Source of the DNA: Spirochaetaceae bacterium
GTDB lineage: Bacteria; Spirochaetota; Spirochaetia; Treponematales; Breznakiellaceae
Length of the DNA stretch: 5,272 nt
Assembly (NCBI GenBank): GCA_031284085.1
Contig: JAITAM010000018.1
Location: 1 to 5,272, forward strand
Direction: 5' to 3'
The translations under genes were made by a program, and so were the position numbers. The notes beneath the pieces were generated by a model, which had not been told where the DNA came from, did no database searches, and saw only the letters and a program-made list of their open reading frames with translations. Shown piece by piece: positions 1 through 4,121 of this stretch (the first letter of the stretch is position 1; each line of letters opens with the position of its first letter).

Positions 1-543
1 TTCTTTGACGAAAAGCTCTGCGATGGCTTTGCCGTCAACACTGGTTATTTCTCTATTCATCCTCATGTGGGAGGCACCTTTGACAAGGTTACCGAAGGCC
101 ACAATGCCCAAAAGCATCCGGTAAGCTTCCGTTTCCGCGCCCGCACACCGTTGCGTGCTCTTGCCGAACATATCACGGTTGAGGTTGAAAGGTTGGCGGA
201 TGTGCAAGGCTACATCGACGAGTTTGTGGACGTAAGCACTGAGGCTATAAACGAGACGCTTACTCCGAACGGGCTGTTCAGTATAAGTGGACACAAGATA
301 AAGGAGGTTGGGGACGATCCTGAGGCGGGCGTGTATTTTGTATCGGCTATCGACCCGACCCAGAAAGTGAAGGTGAGCGGAAACCTAGTGGAGAACACGG
401 CGTCAAAGTTGATAGGAGTGATACCTGCGCTGAGTGCGGGAACGTGGAAAGTAGAGATCAAGACGCAGTATGCGGGATCAGGCAATACGTTCTTGAAAAA
501 CCCACGAGTTGCAGAAAGTAGTTTTACGCTGACTGTGGCGTAA
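1..543 (+). CDS. HU-like / DUF4469-type protein, C-terminal part (5' end outside window)
   Basis: The reading frame is open from the first base to the TAA at 541-543, giving 180 visible residues; the true start lies upstream, and the GTG at 67 is internal. Visible residues 1 to about 60 (GFAVNTGYFSI, GGTFD, then a basic stretch ending ITVEVERL) resemble the end of the HU/IHF-like DNA-binding domain in DUF4469-type proteins. Residues about 75-180 resemble the C-terminal immunoglobulin-like DUF4469 domain: NGLFSISGHKIK, a GVYFV strand, IPALSAGTWKVEI, then a FLKNPR segment and a closing FTLTVA strand. The family occurs in Bacteroidetes and spirochaetes; its role is unknown, although the HU-like fold suggests nucleic-acid or chromatin binding. 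No signal peptide can be judged because the N-terminus is missing. It is followed directly by repeat arrays and no clear terminator. The family call is from recalled sequence patterns only. Confidence 0.8.
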   Translation, partial: FFDEKLCDGFAVNTGYFSIHPHVGGTFDKVTEGHNAQKHPVSFRFRARTPLRALAEHITVEVERLADVQGYIDEFVDVSTEAINETLTPNGLFSISGHKIKEVGDDPEAGVYFVSAIDPTQKVKVSGNLVENTASKLIGVIPALSAGTWKVEIKTQYAGSGNTFLKNPRVAESSFTLTVA

Positions 544-552
544 GGTTGGGTC

Positions 553-638
553 TGATACGGCCTATATCAGACTTTGGATATGACCTATATCAGGCTTTGG
601 ATACGACCTATATCAGGCTTTAGATATAGGCCATATCA
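553..638 (+). repeat. Tandem array A: 23-base unit, about 3.7 copies
   Basis: Units begin at 553, 576, 599 and 622 (the last incomplete and diverged). Each contains a short inverted repeat around GATA(T)...(A)TATC: 577-581 with 587-591, and 623-627 with 633-637, while the third unit has one mismatch. The first is extended to a perfect 7-bp hairpin TCTGATA/TATCAGA (551-557 with 565-571), 7 bases after the upstream stop codon. GGCCTATATC (559-568) in the first unit is the exact reverse complement of GATATAGGCC (623-632) in the last, so the array could also fold as a whole. The hairpin at 551-571 is followed by CTTT only, so I do not call it a terminator. Confidence 0.85.
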
Positions 639-682
639 ATACCAAAGGATAGAGCGTAGAAATACGCCACAACAAAAGAGAA

Positions 683-698
683 CTTGCCCGTATGGGCG
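683..698 (+). repeat. 16-base repeat with GCCC-GTAT-GGGC hairpin, copy 1
   Basis: CTTGCCCGTATGGGCG occurs here and again, identically, at 1007-1022. It contains a 4-bp stem (686-689 with 694-697) and a 4-base loop. The preceding bases are also alike (GAGAA here, GAGAG in the second copy). The two copies lie on either side of arrays B and C, 324 bases apart. Just upstream, 654-667 is another small hairpin, GCGTA-GAAA-TACGC, with a GNRA-type tetraloop. Confidence 0.75.
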
Positions 699-750
699 CT
701 TAGATAGTAAGGCTGGGGTACGCCACAGAAAGAGCGTAATTATCGTTAGG

Positions 751-906
751 GTGGAAGTTCACTCTAAGTCGGAGTGGAAGTTCATTCTAGGTCGGAGTGG
801 AAGTTCATTCTAGGTCGGAGTGGAGGTTCATTCTAGGTCGGAGTGGAGGTTCACTCTAGGTCGGAGTGGAGGTTCACTCTAGGTCGTAGTGGAGGCTCAC
901 TCCGAC
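751..906 (+). repeat. Tandem array B: 23-base unit, 6 full copies plus a partial seventh
   Basis: Units start at 751, 774, 797, 820, 843, 866 and 889, with an exact 23-base period and only a few substitutions. The period is not a multiple of three, so the array does not encode a simple peptide repeat. Each unit carries a 5-bp inverted repeat with a six-base loop, GAGTG-(GAAGTT or GAGGTT)-CACTC: arms at 749-753/760-764, 772-776/783-787, 795-799/806-810, 818-822/829-833, 841-845/852-856, 864-868/875-879 and 887-891/898-902 (the last lacks its outer pair). The end of the partial unit, CACTCCGAC (898-906), is the reverse complement of GTCGGAGTG repeated in earlier units, for example at 860-868. 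Confidence 0.92.
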
Positions 907-908
907 AG

Positions 909-998
909 GGTCAGACCTTCAAAGCAGGTCAGACCTCCAAAGCAGGTCAGACCTCCAAAGCAGGTCAGACCTCTAAAACAGGCTCTGGCCTGTAACAA
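909..998 (+). repeat. Tandem array C: 18-base unit, 4 copies plus a diverged fifth
   Basis: The consensus is GGTCAGACCTCCAAAGCA, with units at 909, 927, 945 and 963; 927-944 and 945-962 are identical. A fifth, diverged unit lies at 981-998. Each unit contains an almost perfect palindrome, AGGTC-A-GACCT (first unit GGTC-A-GACC). In the diverged fifth unit the sequence has changed but a hairpin remains: ACAGGC-TCTG-GCCTGT (978-983 with 988-993). The array begins three bases after the end of array B. Confidence 0.9.
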
Positions 999-1006
999 AG
1001 GGAGAG

Positions 1007-1022
1007 CTTGCCCGTATGGGCG
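1007..1022 (+). repeat. 16-base repeat with GCCC-GTAT-GGGC hairpin, copy 2
   Basis: Exact second copy of the sequence at 683-698; the stem pairs 1010-1013 with 1018-1021. It lies just after array C and before an AT-rich stretch (1024-1036). No other copy is visible in the window. Confidence 0.75.
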
Positions 1023-1041
1023 GTTTATATAAAAAGAGGAA

Positions 1042-1084
1042 CCCGTAACCGCTGCCTTTCTTGCCGGAACGTGCCGGTTACGGG
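1042..1084 (+). repeat. 10-bp perfect inverted repeat upstream of the lipoprotein gene
   Basis: CCCGTAACCG (1042-1051) and CGGTTACGGG (1075-1084) are exact reverse complements separated by 23 bases. No T-run follows, so it does not look like an intrinsic terminator. It lies 85 bases upstream of the lipoprotein start and could be an RNA hairpin in its leader, a protein-binding site, or the edge of an inserted element. Its role is unknown. Confidence 0.75.
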
Positions 1085-1142
1085 ACACACTAAACGCGCC
1101 TTTTAGTTTATGCTGTTTTCAAACGGAATAGCAACACGTTTA

Positions 1143-1164
1143 GTCCTCTTCATCTTAGGAGGAC
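1143..1164 (+). promoter_or_regulatory. Hairpin that sequesters the Shine-Dalgarno of the lipoprotein gene
   Basis: The strong ribosome binding site AGGAGG (1157-1162) sits 6 bases before the ATG at 1169. It is wholly contained in the 3' arm of an 8-bp hairpin: GTCCTCTT (1143-1150), loop CATCTT (1151-1156), AGGAGGAC (1157-1164), with one G-U pair. A second inverted repeat, ACTAAACG (1089-1096) with CGTTTAGT (1137-1144), overlaps the foot of this hairpin by two bases and could stack on it or compete with it. The pairing is seen directly; translational control by temperature, a protein or an RNA is inference. Confidence 0.5.
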
Positions 1165-1168
1165 AGTT

Positions 1169-1741
1169 ATGAAGAAAAAACTGTTTTTAGCGGAAATGCT
1201 GGCGATGGCGCTGGCGGTGGGAATGATGATTGTCGGTTGTGATGACGATACAACTGAGGAAGACACATGGTCAAATGTAACAAGTTTGAGCCAGATGGAT
1301 GGAACATGGAAAGGCTCATATAGCCAAACCATGACTATGCAAGAGGCTACGGAACAGGCGGGAGAGTCATGGTCTTCCGAAATGCAGACCATGTTTGGCG
1401 ATATGAAGGTAACCGTCAGTATGGAAATGACAATAATCATTAACGCCGGCGCCAAAACACAGGCAACGGACACGAAAACGACAATGGCTTATTCTGGCGG
1501 GAATATCAATGCTCTATGGCCAGTGATTAGCGCTGGGTATTCAAGCCAGTCGGATGTTACGGTTGATAATTCAAAATACTCTATAACCATGACGCAGAAT
1601 TCCCCTCCAACGGCTATGAAGGAAGAAGACATAACGGAGATGCTTGAGCTAGGGTTACAAATAAACCAGAGCAGGACAAAAATAAAAATACCAGCTGACA
1701 GTATGGGTTTAGATTCAGAAATAATAGGGGTCAAACAGTAA
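1169..1741 (+). CDS. Predicted lipoprotein of unknown function
   Basis: A 190-residue protein starting at ATG 1169, chosen because AGGAGG lies 6 bases upstream and the N-terminus makes a good signal peptide. Residues 1-24 are a lipoprotein signal: MKKK, a hydrophobic core (residues 5-22) and lipobox I21-V22-G23-C24. Cleavage before Cys24 and lipidation would anchor it to a membrane. An acidic tether follows (DDDTTEED, residues 25-32). The mature part has a DGTWKGSY segment (44-51) and many short alternating strands rich in Thr, Ser and Met (TMTM, KVTVSMEMTIII), suggesting a small beta-rich domain; DGTWxG openings are common in lipocalin-like folds, but that is only an analogy. It ends KIKIPADSMG...GVKQ. 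It resembles paralogous lipoproteins that I recall from termite-gut treponemes. It follows a hairpin-rich region and runs into a shared terminator. Confidence 0.85.
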   Translation: MKKKLFLAEMLAMALAVGMMIVGCDDDTTEEDTWSNVTSLSQMDGTWKGSYSQTMTMQEATEQAGESWSSEMQTMFGDMKVTVSMEMTIIINAGAKTQATDTKTTMAYSGGNINALWPVISAGYSSQSDVTVDNSKYSITMTQNSPPTAMKEEDITEMLELGLQINQSRTKIKIPADSMGLDSEIIGVKQ

Positions 1742-1743
1742 AA

Positions 1744-1776
1744 AAATCCGCCCGCACGGAGTGCGTGGATTGAAAC
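1744..1776 (+). CRISPR. Solitary CRISPR-repeat-like sequence (type I-C style), no array
   Basis: Three bases after the lipoprotein stop codon, the sequence ends in CGGAGTGCGTGGATTGAAAC. The GTGCGTGGATTGAAAC part is the characteristic 3' half of type I-C CRISPR repeats, which are about 32 bases long and end GCGTGGATTGAAAC or -T. The 5' half here (about 1744-1757) is degenerate: instead of a long stem it gives only a 5-bp stem CGCAC-GGA-GTGCG (1753-1765). There is no second copy and no cas gene in the window, so this is not an array. It is followed by 14 bases, an A-run and the terminator. It could be the terminal repeat of a lost array, an off-target repeat, or a crRNA-like element. A chance match is possible but the 3' match is long. 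Confidence 0.5.
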
Positions 1777-1795
1777 GATTGACGGTGGGCAATAA

Positions 1796-1838
1796 AAAAG
1801 AGGGGGTTCCACAACTCTTGTGGGAACCCCCTCTTTTA
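1796..1838. terminator. Strong bidirectional rho-independent terminator
   Basis: A long hairpin: AAAAGAGGGGGTTCC with ACAA (1796-1814), loop CTC (1815-1817), then TTGT, one bulged G (1822) and GGAACCCCCTCTTTT (1823-1837). The arms pair through five G-C pairs, flanked by an A-run on the left and a T-run on the right, so it has a U-tract on either strand. On the plus strand it ends the lipoprotein transcript; on the minus strand it lies immediately after the tRNA-Phe 3' end and closes the ribosomal/replication string. Confidence 0.92.
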
Positions 1839-1911
1839 TGCCGCCAAAGGGAATTGAACCCTTGCCACAAGGATTTTCAGTCCTTTGCTCTACCAACTGA
1901 GCTACAGCGGC
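1839..1911 (-). tRNA. tRNA-Phe (anticodon GAA)
   Basis: Read on the minus strand from 1911, the cloverleaf is complete in 73 bases. The acceptor stem is GCCGCTG with TGGCGGC (last two pairs are wobbles). The D arm is GCTC-AGTTGGTA-GAGC. The anticodon arm is AAGGA-CTGAAAA-TCCTT, with GAA at 1878-1876. A five-base variable region, TGTGG, precedes the T arm, which has stem CAAGGG...CCCTTT with TTCAATT loop. The discriminator is A. The 3' CCA is not encoded; the next bases lead straight into the terminator. It lies 76 bases beyond the dnaB stop on the same strand, with its own promoter in that gap. Confidence 0.97.
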
Positions 1912-1924
1912 TCGCATACTCTTT

Positions 1925-1952
1925 ATTATTATGATCTTAAAAAAAATGTCAA
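1925..1952 (-). promoter_or_regulatory. Sigma-70-type promoter of tRNA-Phe
   Basis: On the minus strand there is a perfect -35 box, TTGACA (1952-1947), a 16-base spacer that starts with eight T residues, and a -10 box AATAAT (1930-1925, five of six consensus bases). Transcription would start near 1918, about seven bases before the mature tRNA 5' end at 1911. The tRNA can therefore be made independently of the dnaB operon. I see no good terminator between dnaB and this promoter, so read-through may also contribute. Confidence 0.75.
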
Positions 1953-1987
1953 GTAGGTACTGTAAAGTTTTTATATCGACAGCTGCT

Positions 1988-3331
1988 TTACCCATCCTGC
2001 CTGCTAAGCGGTACAAACTTGGTAAACCGGGATTTGAATAAAATATCAATCGTCCCTACCGGCCCGTTCCTTTGCTTCGCTAGAATAAGATGAGTTGTGC
2101 TTCCTTCTTTGTTTTCCTGATCCTCAACCTTTTGATCTGACTCCCGTTCCCTGTGCAGAAATATCACCACATCGGCATCCTGCTCAATAGCGCCGGATTC
2201 ACGGATACTTGACAGATTAGGACGATCCCTTTCTGCTTCTCTCGTTAGTTGTGATAAAGCAATAACCGGAATATTTAACTCACGCGCCAAGCTTTTTAGT
2301 GAACGGGAGATTTCAGCAATCTGTTCATGTCTTTGTAAGCGAGGGTTTTCAGAGTTAATCAAGGTAAGATAGTCAATAAAAATAATCTCGACTTTATGCT
2401 GCATTCGCAGCCGCCGTGCCAATGCTCTTAAATCCAGCAATTTCATATTCGGCTTATCAACAATGTAAAGCGGCGCATCGTAAATAACGCTGGCAGCTTC
2501 TGTAATTCGGTCAAAATCACTTGATTTAATAAAACCGGTTCGTATTGCGTTTGATTCAACGCCCGATTCACTAGAAACAATGCGCAGCATCAGCGAGAGG
2601 TCCGACATCTCAAGGGTGAAAAAAGCAACCGGAATATTCTCCCGTTGATTATGAATAGCCATATTAGCAGCCATAGAAAGTGCAAGCGCTGTTTTTCCCA
2701 TAGAAGGTCTTGCTCCGATTATGATCAGTTCCTGTTGCTGAAAACCGCTGGTCAATCTATCGAGATCATCAAAACCGGAAGGCACGCCGGTATATTCTTT
2801 TTTTGTATTATAAATCCGTTCAATAACGTTAATCGTTTCTTTAATAACTTCTCGTGCGCTTTTGAAGCTAAAGGTCTGGCGTCTGTCATTTAAGTCGAAG
2901 ATTTGCTGCTGTGTTTCTTCCAAGATCATTCGGGCATCTTGCGACTCATCATAGCATTGGGCAATGACTTTATTAGATACCCATATAAGCGCACGTTTAA
3001 GAGAACAATCTTGTACTCTTTGTGCATAATATTCAACATTAGCACTTGAAGGCACCGCATCGGTTAAACTGGCAACGTAAGCCGGGCCTCCTACTTGCTC
3101 GAGGTTTCCGTCTTGCCGTAACTGTCCTGAAACGGTTAGGATATCCGCCTGCACACCATTATTAAATAAAGCCAAGATAGCATCATAGATTAAAGCGTTG
3201 GCTTTTGAATAAAAATCAGCCGGCCGCAAGTATTGGATGGCAATACTAATTGCATCGCCATCCAAAAGCAAAGCTCCCAGCGTGGATTGCTCTGCCATAT
3301 CATCATGCGGCGGAATTTTATCAAGACTCAT
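1988..3331 (-). CDS. dnaB: Replicative DNA helicase DnaB
   Basis: A 447-residue hexameric 5'-3' helicase that unwinds DNA at the replication fork; the length is normal for DnaB. The N-terminal domain (about 8-110) begins PPHDDMAEQSTLGALLLD and binds primase in the family. A linker leads to the RecA-like motor (about 180-447). Visible motifs are Walker A GARPSMGKT (206-214), catalytic Glu241 in FFTLEMS, Walker B IIFIDYLTLI (Asp320), ALSQLTREAERDRPNLSSIR (359-377), ESGAIEQDADVV and the arginine-finger region AKQRNGPVGT (418-427). The usual Gln after the Walker B Asp-Tyr-Leu is Thr323 here. No intein is present. The ATG directly follows the rplI TAA, and GGAG lies only three bases upstream, so translation is probably coupled to rplI. 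It is the last protein gene of the string. Confidence 0.97.
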   Translation of the reverse strand: MSLDKIPPHDDMAEQSTLGALLLDGDAISIAIQYLRPADFYSKANALIYDAILALFNNGVQADILTVSGQLRQDGNLEQVGGPAYVASLTDAVPSSANVEYYAQRVQDCSLKRALIWVSNKVIAQCYDESQDARMILEETQQQIFDLNDRRQTFSFKSAREVIKETINVIERIYNTKKEYTGVPSGFDDLDRLTSGFQQQELIIIGARPSMGKTALALSMAANMAIHNQRENIPVAFFTLEMSDLSLMLRIVSSESGVESNAIRTGFIKSSDFDRITEAASVIYDAPLYIVDKPNMKLLDLRALARRLRMQHKVEIIFIDYLTLINSENPRLQRHEQIAEISRSLKSLARELNIPVIALSQLTREAERDRPNLSSIRESGAIEQDADVVIFLHRERESDQKVEDQENKEGSTTHLILAKQRNGPVGTIDILFKSRFTKFVPLSRQDG

Positions 3332-3910
3332 TTACTCCGCTACCGGCGCTTTAACTGGAGTAGCAGGTTCTACCGGCGCCGGTGTTTCTGCCGGTTCTGT
3401 ATTGCCGCGCCGACGGCGGGTCGGTCTGGGCGATGCAGATTTAGTTTCGGTTTTGATCGCTTGAGCCTGCACCGTAATCTCCATCTCTGCCGCGGCGCTC
3501 TCATACAATTTAACCGTTATTTTGTACTTGCCAACGCTCTTAAAGCTGTTTCCCGGAAGTTCAATTCGCTTCCGTTCTATTGAAAAGCCTGCTTTTTCCA
3601 ATTCATCTATTATTGTTTGCGTGGTAACCGCACCGTACAGCTTACCGTTAGCGCCGGCCGGCATGGTAATAACCAAACCCAATCCTTCCAGTTTTTCTTT
3701 AATGCTTAAAGCATCTTTTCGTTTTTCAGCTTTCCGTGCTTCAATTTCTTCGCGGCGCTTCTCAAAAAGAAGTGCAAAAGTTTTATTGTAAGGAAAGGCG
3801 ATCTTCTTGGGGAAAAGATAATTTCGCGCATAACCCCGTGCTACTTCACGTACATCACCTTCTTCACCAAGGGGAAGATGATCTTTATTAAGAATAATTT
3901 TAACACCCAT
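3332..3910 (-). CDS. rplI: 50S ribosomal protein L9, with C-terminal extension
   Basis: A 192-residue protein of the large ribosomal subunit that binds 23S rRNA near the L1 stalk. I choose the ATG at 3910 because GGAG lies eight bases upstream and the product begins MGVKIILNKD, as L9 does; a longer frame from 3952 would add 14 unlike residues. The N-terminal rRNA-binding domain shows the L9 signature: G15-EE-G18, V23, G26-Y27, N30-Y31-L32, although the usual Gly after the following Pro-Lys is Lys36. A charged connecting helix follows (about 42-76), then the C-terminal domain (about 78-149). L9 is usually about 150 residues; here 43 more follow, first basic (PRPTRRRRGN) and then Pro/Ala/Glu-rich to ...KAPVAE. 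The extension is probably disordered. The stop codon abuts the dnaB start. Confidence 0.96.
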   Translation of the reverse strand: MGVKIILNKDHLPLGEEGDVREVARGYARNYLFPKKIAFPYNKTFALLFEKRREEIEARKAEKRKDALSIKEKLEGLGLVITMPAGANGKLYGAVTTQTIIDELEKAGFSIERKRIELPGNSFKSVGKYKITVKLYESAAAEMEITVQAQAIKTETKSASPRPTRRRRGNTEPAETPAPVEPATPVKAPVAE

Positions 3911-4121
3911 TATACAAGCTCCATACATAATAATAAGGCGCCGACTATACACCCGCGCCTTGTTTCCGGAGTAGGAAACATATTGTTCCTATCATTTGCC
4001 CTAAAGGCAGCTGATATTCCCAAAGACTAATACGGCGCTTTTCTTTCACCTCTCTGAAAAAGGCGGTGATTGTTCAAAGCGCCGGTTTACAGGACAATTT
4101 TTATATTGCTTAGCAGCAGCT
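3911..4121 (-). promoter_or_regulatory. Structured rpsR-rplI spacer (possible rplI leader)
   Basis: This 211-base gap is unusual in a string whose other gaps are 0-13 bases. It holds no convincing gene but three perfect inverted repeats on the minus strand: CGGCGCTTT/AAAGCGCCG (4084-4076 with 4041-4033) enclosing a smaller TCACC/GGTGA stem (4069-4065 with 4050-4046); TGTTTCC/GGAAACA (3980-3974 with 3967-3961) with a six-base loop; and AAGGCGC/GCGCCTT (3961-3955 with 3941-3935). The rplI ribosome binding site (3922-3919) lies just after the last one. No clean U-run terminator and no clear internal promoter are visible. It could be an attenuator, a processing site or an r-protein leader for rplI-dnaB; which one is not decided by sequence. 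Confidence 0.45.

Noticed and set aside
551..571. Hairpin TCTGATA/TATCAGA after the DUF4469 gene as a terminator
   Set aside because: AT-rich 7-bp stem followed only by CTTT, and it is simply the first unit of array A.
574..813. 79-residue open frame on the plus strand through array A and the first part of array B
   Set aside because: No ribosome binding site, composition set by the repeats, and the 23-base period shifts the frame in each unit.
1008..1033. Candidate promoter TTGCCC ... TATAAA before the lipoprotein gene
   Set aside because: The spacing is only 12-14 bases and the -35 part lies within the repeated hairpin sequence, so I cannot support a promoter.
897..1088. 63-residue open frame on the minus strand with a repeating GGLTCF hexapeptide
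   Set aside because: It is open because the 18-base period of array C is a multiple of three. It has a GTG start, no Shine-Dalgarno sequence and no recognisable protein features.
1150..1473. 107-residue open frame antisense to the lipoprotein gene
   Set aside because: Shadow of the well-supported plus-strand gene, which has a strong ribosome binding site and signal peptide.
1962..1991. Inverted repeat GTAAAG/CTTTAC at the end of dnaB as its own terminator
   Set aside because: Only six mostly A-T pairs with an 18-base loop and no U-run after it on the minus strand.
1489..2049. 186-residue open frame on the minus strand across the dnaB end, tRNA-Phe, terminator and lipoprotein gene
   Set aside because: It runs through a complete tRNA gene and a terminator and overlaps two real genes.
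3911..3952. Longer N-terminus for L9 starting at 3952
   Set aside because: The added 14 residues do not match L9, and the ATG at 3910 has a well-spaced GGAG and the expected MGVKIIL start.
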